A stretch of DNA of 64,000 bases from Streptomyces tailanensis (GCF_008386495.1 NZ_VTHJ01000044.1:20760-84759), one strand, 5' to 3'. Positions 8,518 to 17,441 are shown, counted from the first letter of the stretch. The notes: a model not told the origin generated them from the sequence alone. Program-made: numbers and translations.

Positions 8518-9009
8518 ATGAGCGACTCCGTCCGGTCCGACACCGCACCGGGCACCGGCTCCGCGACCCGCAGGTCCATGGCCGTCTGCGCGCTGATCGG
8601 GGCGGCGGTCATGGCCTCGGTCGACGAGATCGTCTTCCATCAGATCCTGGGGTGGCACCACTTCTACGATCGTTCCACCTCCGGCGTGGGCCTGCTGTCC
8701 GACGGCCTGCTGCACACCGCCGAACTGCTTGCTCTGGTCGCGGGGTTCTTCCTCTACGCCGATCTGCGCCGCCGCAGGGCCCTGGTGCCGGCCCACGCCT
8801 GGTCGGGCTTCTTCCTCGGACTGGGCGTCTTCCAGCTGTTCGACGGGGTCGTGGACCACAAACTGCTGCGCCTGCACCAGATCCGCTACGGGGTGGACGT
8901 CACCCCGTACGACTGGGCGTGGAACATCGCCGGCCTGGTCCTGCTGCTCATCGGCGTGATCCTGGCCCTGCGTGCGGCCCGCCGCAGCGGGGCCGGGCCG
9001 GCGTCGTGA
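8518..9009 (+). CDS. DUF2243 membrane protein
   Basis: 163 residues with four predicted membrane helices (about 22-40, 65-85, 95-112, 132-155). Conserved histidines occur in VDEIVFHQILGWHHFYD, DGLLHTAELLAL and FDGVVDHKLLRLHQIR, the hallmark of the family and a possible metal or heme ligand set. ATG at 8518 follows GGAAGGAAG. Its stop overlaps the GTG start of the CtaG gene by three bases, so the two are translationally coupled. Pairing with CtaG suggests a role in terminal-oxidase maturation, but the function is not established. Confidence 0.85.
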   Translation: MSDSVRSDTAPGTGSATRRSMAVCALIGAAVMASVDEIVFHQILGWHHFYDRSTSGVGLLSDGLLHTAELLALVAGFFLYADLRRRRALVPAHAWSGFFLGLGVFQLFDGVVDHKLLRLHQIRYGVDVTPYDWAWNIAGLVLLLIGVILALRAARRSGAGPAS

Positions 9010-10139
9010 CACTCGCGCACGTCCACCCCGGCCCGGCCACCGGACCCGGGACGGGCCAGCTGCTCACCGTCGTGGCCGCGCTGCTGGTGGCGGTGGCGTA
9101 TCTGCTGGCCGCGGGGCGTCTGCGGCGCCGCGGGGATGCCTGGCCCCGATGGCGGGATGTGTCGTTCACCGCCGGGGGCATCGGTACGGCCTGGGCGTCG
9201 GGGGGAACTGTGCCGGGAGGACCGTTCACCGGGCACATGATCCAGCACCTCGTCGTCGGCATGGCCGCCCCGCTGCTGTTCGTCGCGGCCCACCCCCTCA
9301 CCCTCGCCCTGCGAGCCCTCAGGCACGGCCGGGCACGACGACGCCTGCTGGTTCTCGCGCGATCCCGTCCCGTCGGCTGGCTCGTCCTCCCACCGCTGGC
9401 GGCCCTGTTGGACGTCGGCGGCCTCTGGCTGCTGTATCGGACGGACCTGTTCGCGACCATTCGGCACCAGCCGCTGCTGCACGGCGTGGTGCACGCCCAC
9501 ATGCTGGCGGCAGGGCTCGTGTTCACCTTCGCCGTGTGCCAACTCGATCCGGTGCGCCGTCGCTGGAGTGTCGCCGTACGTGGTGCCACCTTGCTGGCCG
9601 CCGGCGCCGCGCACGCGGTGCTCGCCAAGACCCTGTATGCATTTCCGCCGCCCGGCACCGACTTCGCTGCTGCCGACCTACACAGCGGCGTCCAGTGGAT
9701 GTACTACGGCGGCGATGTGGTGGATGCGGCCTTGGCGGTGGTGCTGGGGGTGGGCTGGTACACGGCCGGCGGACGTGCCCGTGCCCGTCGCACCCGACGT
9801 GGAGCTGCCCGGACCGGCTCCAAACAGAGGTTGACCAGTGCAGCCGGGGCACTCGGTGACCGTCGGCAGGGCGCCAGTACGGCGACATCCGCAATCTGTT
9901 CGAAGCTGGGGCTTCAACTACATCGAGAACGTGGACGGCAAGGCAGATACGGGCAACGCGAACGCCGATCCCGACCTGAGGATCGTTCCGGACAGGTACA
10001 GCAAGGATTTCCCCGAAGGCGCCGAAGGTGTCTACGACGTGGGCGTCCCCAGCACCCGCAACCCGCAGACCGGCAATCCCGGCCCGACGCTGTGGCTACC
10101 GATGGGCGAGAAGGTCCGGTTCGTCCTGTCCTCGCGTGA
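9006..10139 (+). CDS. ctaG: CtaG-family cytochrome c oxidase assembly protein with aberrant tail
   Basis: GTG at 9006 overlaps the DUF2243 stop. The first roughly 265 residues are a multi-helix membrane protein of the caa3-type CtaG family, with the histidine-rich signatures PFTGHMIQHLVVGMAAPLL, HGVVHAHMLAAG and LHSGVQWMYYGGDVVD. Family members help insert copper into oxidase subunits. From about base 9830 the frame reads out of register through the coxII remnant and stops only at 10139, giving about 105 non-native residues. The original stop was probably lost in the deletion that removed the coxII 5' end. The core looks intact; the tail is an artefact. Confidence 0.75.
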   Translation: MTLAHVHPGPATGPGTGQLLTVVAALLVAVAYLLAAGRLRRRGDAWPRWRDVSFTAGGIGTAWASGGTVPGGPFTGHMIQHLVVGMAAPLLFVAAHPLTLALRALRHGRARRRLLVLARSRPVGWLVLPPLAALLDVGGLWLLYRTDLFATIRHQPLLHGVVHAHMLAAGLVFTFAVCQLDPVRRRWSVAVRGATLLAAGAAHAVLAKTLYAFPPPGTDFAAADLHSGVQWMYYGGDVVDAALAVVLGVGWYTAGGRARARRTRRGAARTGSKQRLTSAAGALGDRRQGASTATSAICSKLGLQLHRERGRQGRYGQRERRSRPEDRSGQVQQGFPRRRRRCLRRGRPQHPQPADRQSRPDAVATDGREGPVRPVLA

Positions 10140-10431
10140 CGTCATCCATTCTTTCTGGGTGTTGCCGTTCCTGATGAAGCAGGACGTTTTCCCGGGCCAC
10201 AATGTCAATGCCTTCGAGGTGACCCCCAACCACGAAGGCACCTTCCGGGGGAAGTGCGCCGAACTTTGCGGCGTCGACCACGCCCGGATGCTGTTCAACG
10301 TCAAAGTCGTCACCCCTGATCGCTATCAGCAGCACCTCAAGGAACTGGCCGCCCAGGGGCAGCGCGGCTTCATTCCGGCAGGCATCGACATCACCGATCC
10401 GGCCAGAAACGCTGAGCCACGCAAACTGTAA
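9838..10431 (+). pseudogene. ctaC: Cytochrome c oxidase subunit II lacking its signal and membrane half
   Basis: From WGFNYIENVDGK (base 9904) onward this is the cupredoxin domain of COX2. The CuA site is complete: VIHSFWVLPF, then GKCAELCGVDHARM supplies Cys, Cys, His and Met. It ends normally at TAA 10431. What is missing is everything before: signal peptide, two membrane helices and the first strands. The preceding bases (about 9870-9903) instead resemble the hemerythrin segment QHGDIRNLF, so the 5' end was replaced by foreign scrap. A soluble CuA domain without anchor would be non-functional in an oxidase. An ATG at 10444 heads an 11-codon ORF that may be the beginning of a lost next gene. 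Confidence 0.8.
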
Positions 10432-10642
10432 GGACCCCGGGCATGAGCAATGCCACGGCCGTGCCGGGCGGTTGCTGAAGCAGGCAGAGCAAGGTGTGCT
10501 CACTCCAGCTCGCTGTGCACGTCGCTGAGGCGGAGAGTCTCGGCCGGCTTCGCCGCTCGGGGAACTCTGCGGCGACGGCCCCGCGCAGGCCGTCAACGAG
10601 CCAGCGCCTCATCAGCCAGGCATCGGCGCCACGCGGCGTTGA

Positions 10643-11209
10643 TCAGCCGTGGTGTCGAGCGAAATGTCCGGCTTCAACAAGACGGCGGTTCCACCAGCCG
10701 GGGCGGGCTGCCGCGATCGCCTTCAGCCGGCGGTGTTCCGCACGCTGGGCGGCGACGAGGAGGGGAACCAGCGCAGGAGTCAGCAGCGGCAGGCGTCGCG
10801 GAGCGGATTCGTTCTCTAGGAGCAAGGCTGCCACGGCCGCGGTACCGGAGACGTAGAGGATCGGGTTGTAGTACGGCATGAGCCGCGGGCCAAGCCCTTC
10901 GCAGTCCGTGAGCCACGGAAGACCCAGCCGCGTCCGCCTGCGCGGCCAGCCCGTCAGGTGGGCGATCACCGCAGCCAGGCTCACGCTGTTGAGCACGGCG
11001 AAGGCCGGATCGTCCTGCGAGGGCCGGGTGCCCCCCGCCCGCCAGGCCGTTGCCGTACCGACGGCCCACGCGGTCGCAGCGGTGAATGGTCCGAGAAGGG
11101 ACGCCAAGGGCATCCCGACGCCTGCGGCCAGTTCGAAGAAGGCGTGTGTGGCCGTCGCGGCTGCGGTGACCTTGGTCAGGGGCCGCCGTCGGCGCGCCGT
11201 CCGGTTCAT
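10643..11209 (-). CDS. Hypothetical membrane protein
   Basis: 188 residues starting at ATG 11209 after an Arg-rich N-terminus (MNRTARRRRPL), with a GGAGG-rich stretch just upstream. Hydrophobic segments lie near residues 16-55 (two, with FFELAAGVGMPLASLLGPF), 70-86 and 118-150, so three or four membrane helices are likely. The tail RPGWWNRRLVEAGHF is amphipathic. I do not recognise a characterised family. GGGTAC and GGGTAT boxes on this strand at 11339-11344 and 11381-11386 suggest stress-type transcription. Confidence 0.65.
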   Translation of the reverse strand: MNRTARRRRPLTKVTAAATATHAFFELAAGVGMPLASLLGPFTAATAWAVGTATAWRAGGTRPSQDDPAFAVLNSVSLAAVIAHLTGWPRRRTRLGLPWLTDCEGLGPRLMPYYNPILYVSGTAAVAALLLENESAPRRLPLLTPALVPLLVAAQRAEHRRLKAIAAARPGWWNRRLVEAGHFARHHG

Positions 11210-11570
11210 CGCCGTCGCCTCCTCCGCCTCCGGGCGTTCCGCCTGCTGTCCTGCTCATGGCCGCCCTGGTGCGGGCGGCATCGGCTCCGACGGTGTGGGT
11301 CGCACCGGCTCGCTGCCCTGGTGTCGTTGCCGTCGCGAGTACCCAGAGCCGCGCGTCGCCACCCACTGGCCCTCGCGTGTATACCCGGCGGCTGATGATC
11401 GCGGGATCTACCGCATGCGTTGGCGCGCGGCGCCGGGTCAGCACCGGGCGTACGGTGGACCGGCGGAGCGTCGAAGCGTTCTGCGGGGAGGGGGGTCACC
11501 GCGCGCCTGCCTCGGCCGTCGACCGGTTCGGCAGGCAGCCACCACAGCGAGCGCTGGAGGGCCGGTTCCG
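11210..11570. promoter_or_regulatory. 361-bp intergenic region with SigB-type boxes
   Basis: No gene is supported here. On the minus strand GGGTAC is at 11339-11344 and GGGTAT at 11381-11386, suitable for the membrane protein starting at 11209. On the plus strand only a ribosome site (GGAGG, 11557-11561) before the iron-sulfur subunit gene is evident; I see no clear plus-strand promoter. Confidence 0.4.
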
Positions 11571-12329
11571 ATGGCCACGCCGGTTATGGACAAGGCGGAG
11601 CAGACTTCCGCTGCATTCCCGTACATCACGGTCACCTTCCGGATCCGCCGGTTCAACCCGGAGGGCTCCGCGGGGGCGACCTGGCAGGACTTCCTGGTCG
11701 AGATCGATCCGAAGGAGCGCGTCCTCGACGGTCTGCACAAGATCAAGTGGGAGCAGGACGGCTCGCTGACCTTCCGCCGTTCCTGCGCGCACGGCATCTG
11801 CGGGTCGGATGCCATGCGGATCAACGGCCGCAACCGGCTGGCGTGCAAGACACTGATCAAGGACATCAACCCGGGCAAGCCCATCACAGTCGAGCCCATC
11901 AAGGGCCTGACCGTGCTGAAGGACCTGGTCGTGGACATGGAGCCGTTCTTCCAGGGCTACCGGGACGTGATGCCGTTCCTCATCACGACTGGCAACGAGC
12001 CCACCCGGGAGCGCATCCAGTCCGCGGAGGATCGGGAGCGCTTCGACGACACGACCAAGTGCATCCTGTGCGCCGCGTGCACATCGTCGTGCCCGATCTT
12101 CTGGACCGACGGGCAGTACTTCGGTCCGGCGGCGATCGTCAACGCGCACCGCTTCATCTTCGACAGCCGGGACGAGGGCGGTGAGCAGCGACTGGAGATC
12201 CTGAACGGAAATGACGGCGTGTGGCGCTGCCGCACAATCTTCAACTGCACCGACGTGTGTCCGCGTGGCATCGCCATCACGAAGGCGATCCAGGAAGTGA
12301 AGCGGGCACTGATCACACGCCGCATCTGA
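11571..12329 (+). CDS. sdhB: Succinate dehydrogenase/fumarate reductase iron-sulfur subunit (orphan SdhB)
   Basis: 252 residues, ATG at 11571 ten bases after GGAGG. Three iron-sulfur sites are complete: [2Fe-2S] ligands in RRSCAHGICGSDAM and RNRLAC, [4Fe-4S] in CILCAACTSSCP, and [3Fe-4S] in CRTIFNC with CTDVCPRGI. Length is normal for SdhB. The subunit transfers electrons from the flavoprotein to quinone, but no SdhA, SdhC or SdhD gene is beside it: upstream is an oppositely oriented membrane protein and downstream the cyd genes converge on it. It may pair with subunits encoded elsewhere, or be a stranded remnant like its neighbours, although the frame itself is undamaged. Confidence 0.9.
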   Translation: MATPVMDKAEQTSAAFPYITVTFRIRRFNPEGSAGATWQDFLVEIDPKERVLDGLHKIKWEQDGSLTFRRSCAHGICGSDAMRINGRNRLACKTLIKDINPGKPITVEPIKGLTVLKDLVVDMEPFFQGYRDVMPFLITTGNEPTRERIQSAEDRERFDDTTKCILCAACTSSCPIFWTDGQYFGPAAIVNAHRFIFDSRDEGGEQRLEILNGNDGVWRCRTIFNCTDVCPRGIAITKAIQEVKRALITRRI

Positions 12330-12489
12330 CCGGCAGCGCGCCGACGCCGCCTGCTAGGGCTGGGCGAGGACCCATTCGGCTGCGCTGGTACCTGCGCTGG
12401 GGGCTTTCCAGCCGACTCGGTGTCGGTACGTGTGGCCGGTGACGGGCGCTTTCACGTGCTGCCGTTGATGCAGCCGGCGATGAGCGCCG

Positions 12490-13536
12490 TCACGTGCCAC
12501 TGTCTCTGTGGGTCGGTCCGTCAGCCTGTTCGGCCGGCTGGGGATGGTCGCGTTGGAAGGTGGCGTACAGCCACCACAGGGACGGCAGCAGGAGGACTGC
12601 TCCGACGGCCAGGGAGATCAGGCTGGCCGACAGGACGGTGTCGGTGGCGGCGGCGTCCTGGAGTGTGACGCCGGGCAGCAGCCGGGGGTACTGGGCGATT
12701 CCCCAGCCCCACAGCAGGCCGACGACGGCCAGGGCGGCTGTCAGCCGCACGGCCAAAAGGTGCCGGCCCCACATTAGCAGCGCCAGGGAGACCAGCCCCG
12801 ATGCCACGGAGAGGATCAACAGGGGCAAGGCACTGCCGGAGGTGAGTTCGGAGTGGAGCGCGGGTGCGTCGGCGTGCAGGACGACGAGCCCTGCCGCGGA
12901 CAGGACACCGACGACGAAGCCGGTGACCAGTGCGCGGCGGCGGAACGCTTCGGTCAGCGGCGCATCACCGGCTCGCTGGGCGTCTCGGGTGAGATAGACC
13001 GCGGCGAGGTAGGCGGCGGTTCCCACCGCGAGAGCCCCGCTGATCAGCGAGGTCAGGTTGAGCCAGCTGGATACGGTGCCGCCTTGGGTGATGCCTGCGG
13101 GGACCCGGCCGGAGGCCACCGCGCCCGCCACGGTGCCCAGGAAGAAGGGCGTGGCCAGGGAGGAGAAGGCGAAGGTGGCGCCGAAGAGGCGTTGCTGCCA
13201 GATCTCGACGCTGACCTTGCGGAAGGCGAAGGCCGCACCGCGGGCGATGATCCCCAGGGCGGCCAGGGTCAGCGGAATGTAGAGAGTGGAGGCGATGGCG
13301 GCGAAGACGGGCGGGATGCCGGTCCACAGCAGCACGATGACGAAGATCAGCCAGACGTGGTTGGCCTCCCATACGGGACCGATGGAGTGCTCCACCAGGT
13401 CGCGCTGGGGCCTGCCGCGTCGGGTGGTTCCGGCGAGCAGGTCCCATACCCCGCCGCCGAAGTCGGCGCCGCCGAACAACACGTAGGCAGTCAGACCGAT
13501 CCACAGCACCGCCAGCATGGCCTCGGGCAGCGACAT
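12490..13536 (-). CDS. cydB: Cytochrome bd quinol oxidase subunit II (CydB)
   Basis: 348 residues from ATG 13536, with GAAGGGA upstream as a ribosome site. The N-terminus LAVLWIGLTAYVLFGGADFG is the diagnostic CydB start, followed by EANHVWLIFVIVLLWTGIP and about eight membrane helices. CydB supports the bd-type oxidase that reduces O2 with high affinity and without proton pumping. No stop separates it from the upstream cydA frame, so the two form one continuous open frame with a linker of about 12 residues (VVRDAERKGPV). The own ribosome site suggests independent initiation remains possible even though cydA is broken. Confidence 0.88.
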   Translation of the reverse strand: MSLPEAMLAVLWIGLTAYVLFGGADFGGGVWDLLAGTTRRGRPQRDLVEHSIGPVWEANHVWLIFVIVLLWTGIPPVFAAIASTLYIPLTLAALGIIARGAAFAFRKVSVEIWQQRLFGATFAFSSLATPFFLGTVAGAVASGRVPAGITQGGTVSSWLNLTSLISGALAVGTAAYLAAVYLTRDAQRAGDAPLTEAFRRRALVTGFVVGVLSAAGLVVLHADAPALHSELTSGSALPLLILSVASGLVSLALLMWGRHLLAVRLTAALAVVGLLWGWGIAQYPRLLPGVTLQDAAATDTVLSASLISLAVGAVLLLPSLWWLYATFQRDHPQPAEQADGPTHRDSGT

Positions 13537-14886
13537 GACCGGTCCCTTCCGCTCGGCGTCTCGGACGACCTTGAACTCGGCGACATCGCGCTCCTGCGGG
13601 GCGATCGGCACCGGCTGGTCACGGGCCAGGCGGCGCAGAACATAAACCGTGGCCACGGTCAGCACCAGATACACGACGCTGACCACCACGAATCCCCACA
13701 CCACTCCGGGTGCGGGGTTGACCGCCTCGGACGTGCGCAGGACGCGGTAGACGATCCAGGGCTGGCGCCCCACCTCCGTGACGACCCACCCGGACTCCAG
13801 CGCCAGGACCGCGGCCGGACCGGAGAGCACGGCGGCGCGCAGGAACCACCGGCTGCCCGGAAGCCGTTTGCGGCGCCGCCACACCAGGCCGAGCCAGGCG
13901 GACAGGGCCAGCAGCGCGAACCCGCAGCCCACCATGATCTGGAACGCCCAATGGGTGATGTTGACGGGCGGGCGGTCGCGCGCCGGCACCTCGTTCAGCC
14001 CCGCGACCTGCGCGTCTGGGGCGAAGTGCGCCAGCAGGGACAGCCCGCGGGGGATTTCCAGGGCGTAGCGCATCTCGCCGTCGACGGCGATGCCGCCCAC
14101 ATGCAGGGGAACACCGCGCGCGGTGTCGAAGACGCCCTCCATGGCGGCGAGTTTGACGGGCTGGTTGTCCGCCACGAAGTGCGCCGCCCAGTCACCCACC
14201 CCGATCTGCACCGGGGTCACCAGGGCGGCGATCGTGAACGGCACCAGGAAGCCGAGCCGGTGGTATCGGTCGCGGCGGCCGCGCAGCATCGCGACCGCGT
14301 ACACACTGGCCATGAGGAAACCGGCGACCATGAACGCGGCGAGGATCATGTGAACGGTCTGCGGCGGGGTCGCCGGATTGAACATCGCCTCCCAAGGATC
14401 GACGGCCACGACCCGACCGCCCCGCATCTGGAAGCCCACCGGTTGCTGCATCCAGGCGTTGGCGGCGACCACGAAGAAAGCGCTGGCCACTCCCGCGACG
14501 AGGATCGGCAGTGCGGTGAGCATGTGCTGGCGGGGCGGCAGCCGGTCCCAGGCGTACAGGTAGATGCCGAGGAAGATCGCCTCGATGAAGAAGGCGATGC
14601 CCTCCAGTGAGAACGGCAGGCCGATGACCTGTCCGTAGGTGCCCATCATCCCGGGCCACAGCAGGCCCTCTCGAACGACAGGATGGTTCCGGACACCGCT
14701 CCGACCGCGAACAGCACCCCCGTCGCCTTCGCCCACCGCCGCGCCAGCAGCCGGTAGTGCACATCCCCCGTGCGGTGACCGCGCCACTCGGCGAACACGG
14801 TGATCGCGGGCATCCCCACCCCCAGGCAGGCGACGATGATGTGCCAGCCCAGCGACAACGCCATCTGGGACCGCGCCGCCCCCAAG
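13537..14886 (-). pseudogene. cydA: Cytochrome bd quinol oxidase subunit I (CydA) with one-base frameshift
   Basis: The N-terminal part (ARSQMALSLGWHIIVACLG to GAVSGTILSFE) reads in one frame and the rest (GLLWPGMMGTYGQVIGLPF onward, with heme-ligand region WMQQPVGFQM and the Q-loop region) in another. The join near 14675 reads FERACCGPG and stop, where the family has FEMGLLWPGMMG; restoring one missing T (GAGATGGGC rather than GAGAGGGC) repairs it. The start is uncertain: TTG 14886 or ATG 14864. Everything downstream is intact and continues without a stop into cydB. As read, no full CydA can be made, so the bd oxidase encoded here is inactive unless the base is a sequencing error. Confidence 0.82.
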
Positions 14887-15302
14887 CCGCCGGCCTCGGC
14901 ATGTCGGGTGCCATACCTTGGCGGCGTTGCCCGGCGGCGGCCAGCCGGTTCTACCCGGGTGTCGTGGACGTGAGGTTCTCCACCGGGCGCGTTCCTGCAC
15001 GTTGGCGCGGAGGGCGGCCTGGTGGCCACCGGGCTACGGGCCATGGCGGTCTCATGTCCCGCGTGCCGGGTCTGGGCCCGATGTCTGCCGTGAGGAGGAA
15101 TTCGGGTGAGCAGCACCGCGCTTGGGGACGTGCTGTCCGCTAGGCATGTCACAGCAGCGACGCGACGTCAGCCGCAATCGGCACAGGCTCCGAGCAGCGA
15201 GGCCCGCAGAGCCGTCACGTCCCGGCCGGCGAAGCCAAGGCCGCGGCACCACCGCGGGCGGGGCTGGCCGTCTGCCAGCGGAGTGGTGGAGTACAGGGTG
15301 GA
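14887..15302. other. Intergenic stretch with one weak ORF
   Basis: Upstream of cydA I see no confident gene. A plus-strand GTG at 15106 follows a strong GAGGAGG and opens a 92-codon frame (VSSTALGDVLSARH at the start), but its composition soon becomes Arg/Ser-rich and resembles non-coding reading. It may be the surviving 5' end of a lost gene. Confidence 0.3.
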
Positions 15303-15620
15303 TCACTTGGCCTCGCAGCCGATGACGTCACCGTCCCGGTCAAGGCGGTCCTGGTCGTCGGGAGCCGCCCCAATCGGGGCCTGAGCGACCTGAGCAGTCC
15401 ACTTCGGGGACACCAGCGGGAGGCTCGTCCGGGAGATCCGGGAGGTCCGGTCGTGCCGGGGCGTCCGGGGCAGGCGAGTCAGGCGAGTCGTCTGTTGCCT
15501 CTTTCGGGCACCACCAGCTGGCAAGCTCGTTTGTTTCCCCCGCATCTGCTGCGGCTGCGGCAGCCGTGGGAGCGGCGGCCCCGCCGCTTGCTGCCCCGGT
15601 CGGCCCTCCCCCGAGTTGAC
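15303..15620 (-). pseudogene. Remnant of an excalibur calcium-binding-domain protein
   Basis: The minus strand ends with DRLDRDGDVIGCEAK and a stop at 15303, the characteristic LDRDxDGxxCE ending of excalibur domains. The matching upstream part (ELASWWCPKEA, a Pro/Asp-rich spacer and GVPEVDCS) is in another frame, so a one-base shift near 15405 separates them. No signal peptide or start is clear. Excalibur domains sit at the C-terminus of secreted or membrane actinobacterial proteins and bind calcium. This copy is broken. Confidence 0.45.
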
Positions 15621-15801
15621 CGGGTCTCATGTGCCGTTCGTGGCTTGCACGCGGCGACACAGGGCACCCGACATGCGCGGATCGGCGTCCGCCGCGCGGG
15701 CACAGGGGCGGTGAGTCGGCGGTGGCCGTCCGCTCGGATGACACAGGGAGACACGTGACGGTGGGCATCGGGGCACATGCGTCAGGGCTGCGGAGGGCCG
15801 G

Positions 15802-16515
15802 ATGACGGCCGAGGCGACGAAGGCGGTGCGGCTGGTCGCGGAAGCCGCGGCGGGCACCCCCGGCGAGGAGGTTCCCCGGCGGGTGTGCGCGGCGGTGTGC
15901 GAGGGACTCGGCGTGGACGGTGCCACCTTGTCGTTGCTCACCGACACACCCTCCCGCCAGCTGCTCGCCGCGTCGGACGATGCCGCCCTGCTGCTGGAGG
16001 AGATCCAGTTCACGGTGCTGGAGGGGCCCTGCATCAGTGCCGCGCAGACCGGCGAGCCTGTGGCCGTGGACGACCTGGGGCAGGAACTGACGCCCTGGCC
16101 GCTGTTCGGGGCGATGGCGCACGAGAAGCTCCCGGAAGTGGGCTCGGTGTACGCGCTCCCCCTGTTCTTCGGCGACTACGTCCTCGGGTCGGTAGACCTG
16201 CTGTCGACACGGCCCCGCGCTCTCGATGAGGACGCCCTGGAGCAGGCGTCCCACGTGGCCGACGCGGTGACGGCAGCGCTCATGCCCACCCGCGAGATGC
16301 TGCTCACGGGGAATGACGCCCCGGCGTGGGAGCCGGAGCAGGTCGTCCGTGCCCACTGGTTCGACACCTGGCGTGCCGTCGGAGCCCTGGCGGCCCGACG
16401 GCGGATCAGCCCTGAGGACGCCCTCGCCCTCATGCGCGCCGAGGCCCTTCGCACCGGCAGGTCATTGCCGGACATCACCACGGACATCCTGCGCGACCCG
16501 CCCGGTACGTCGTAG
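15802..16515 (+). CDS. GAF and ANTAR-type regulator
   Basis: 237 residues, ATG 15802 after GGAGGG. Residues about 15-160 form a GAF domain (LSLLTDTPSRQLLAASDD, FTVLEGPCISAAQTGEPVAV, GSVYALPLFFGDYVLGSVDL). Residues about 185-232 form an ANTAR-like three-helix tail (WRAVGALAARRRISPEDALA, then LRTGRSLPDITTDI). Such proteins bind nascent RNA hairpins and act as antiterminators, with GAF as the sensor. It stands alone in the island, has no visible GGGTAC box, and its targets are unknown. Confidence 0.85.
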   Translation: MTAEATKAVRLVAEAAAGTPGEEVPRRVCAAVCEGLGVDGATLSLLTDTPSRQLLAASDDAALLLEEIQFTVLEGPCISAAQTGEPVAVDDLGQELTPWPLFGAMAHEKLPEVGSVYALPLFFGDYVLGSVDLLSTRPRALDEDALEQASHVADAVTAALMPTREMLLTGNDAPAWEPEQVVRAHWFDTWRAVGALAARRRISPEDALALMRAEALRTGRSLPDITTDILRDPPGTS

Positions 16516-16538
16516 GCGCGCGGGTCCAGAGCAACTGC

Positions 16539-16690
16539 TCAGGCGCCCGTCAGCAGGTCGTGCTCCCGGACAGCTGCCAGGGACAGCGTCCTGGAGCCGA
16601 CCTGCTCGAGGCGGCGGCGCCGGACACGACGACCAAGGTCGGCGTTGGACTCCAGCAGGGCCTTGACCTGTTAAGGCGTGATCATGCCGG
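16539..16690 (-). pseudogene. C-terminal scrap of a second RecQ-like helicase
   Basis: Minus-strand bases ending at the stop 16539-16541 encode LEQVGSRTLSLAAVREHDLL, nearly the same as the C-terminus of the 5428-7092 helicase (FEQVGYKTLSLTAVQEGDLL). Only about 25 residues are clearly homologous; the upstream VKALLESNADLGRRV does not match in the same frame. It is evidence of a former duplicate. Confidence 0.55.
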
Positions 16691-16716
16691 TCCGTCCTGG
16701 CCACCGATTCGCCGCG

Positions 16717-17373
16717 CTAGGACCCGCGCTTCCCGCTGATCGCGTCGATGAGCTCTTCCTTACGCATGTCGTGAACACCGCTGAGGCCCTTGTCGCGGGC
16801 CATGTCGCGCAGCTCGTCCATGTTCATCTCGCGGAGTTGCTCCTCGGAGACCTCCTGGGACGCCTCGGACGTTCCAGACGTCTCTGCCCCGCCGCCCATG
16901 GAGGCTCCGGCAGGCGTCGTCGCGCTGGGCGGGGACGTGGGGTACCCCTCGCCGGCGTCGCTCGAGCCCATCTGCTCGGCCAGCCGACCCAGCAGCTGTT
17001 CCGTCTCGCGGCACTCCTTCGCGGACAGCTCGAAGTACGGAGTGCCCTTGAACTCCTCGGCAGCGTCCGCGCTCGCGCGCAGGACGGTGCGGGTCGCCTC
17101 GATGATCGCCATCGTCGTCGGCGCGTCGTATCCCGTCTGGCGGGCCAGGATCCGGGCCGCGACCGTACACAGGTCGGCGCAGTCGTTGTCCAGGCGCACG
17201 CACTTGATGGACATCACGATCTTTTCCGGGTCCTGCTCGGCGGCGGCCGCGTCGGCGCAGGACAGACAGACGCCGGCGCACTCGTACAGCTTGTCGACCG
17301 CCTCGCCCAGCATTTTGGGCGGCATCCCGGTCTCGGCGGGGTAGGCGTCGAGCAGCTTCTCGACCAAGGACAT
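16717..17373 (-). CDS. Four-helix-bundle Cys protein with C-terminal Rho-N/SAP-like segment
   Basis: 218 residues, ATG 17373 five bases after GGAGG. The N-terminal 115 residues resemble DUF326/Csp-type copper-binding four-helix bundles: ECAGVCLSCADAAAAEQ, SIKCVRLDNDCADLCTVAAR and RQTGYDAPTTMAIIEATR. The later cysteines usual in Csp proteins are reduced to one (AKECRETEQLL). After a Gly/Ser/Thr-rich linker, residues 180-212 (EQLREMNMDELRDMARDKGL) resemble the Rho N-terminal/SAP-like helical module. This is an unusual combination; metal binding is inferred. A GGGTACCC box lies about 60 bases upstream. Confidence 0.7.
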   Translation of the reverse strand: MSLVEKLLDAYPAETGMPPKMLGEAVDKLYECAGVCLSCADAAAAEQDPEKIVMSIKCVRLDNDCADLCTVAARILARQTGYDAPTTMAIIEATRTVLRASADAAEEFKGTPYFELSAKECRETEQLLGRLAEQMGSSDAGEGYPTSPPSATTPAGASMGGGAETSGTSEASQEVSEEQLREMNMDELRDMARDKGLSGVHDMRKEELIDAISGKRGS

Positions 17374-17433
17374 GGCATCCTCCGTACATCAGGGGTGGGG
17401 TCGGAAATGCCTGTTTCGCGCGATTCGCGCCAC

Positions 17434-17441
17434 GGGTACCC
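17434..17441 (-). promoter_or_regulatory. SigB-type promoter (GGGT-N15-GGGTAC) for the copper-bundle gene
   Basis: Read on the minus strand, GGGT lies 15 bases upstream of GGGTACCC, and the ATG at 17373 is about 60 bases downstream. This is a full match to GNNT-N14-16-GGGTAC. Confidence 0.6.

Noticed and set aside
12853..14610. 585-codon plus-strand frame opposite cydAB
   Set aside because: Antisense shadow; Gly/His/Asp/Arg-rich without domain pattern.
16938..16945. GGGTACCC inside the copper-bundle gene
   Set aside because: It encodes part of the linker and is not near a gene start; probably chance.
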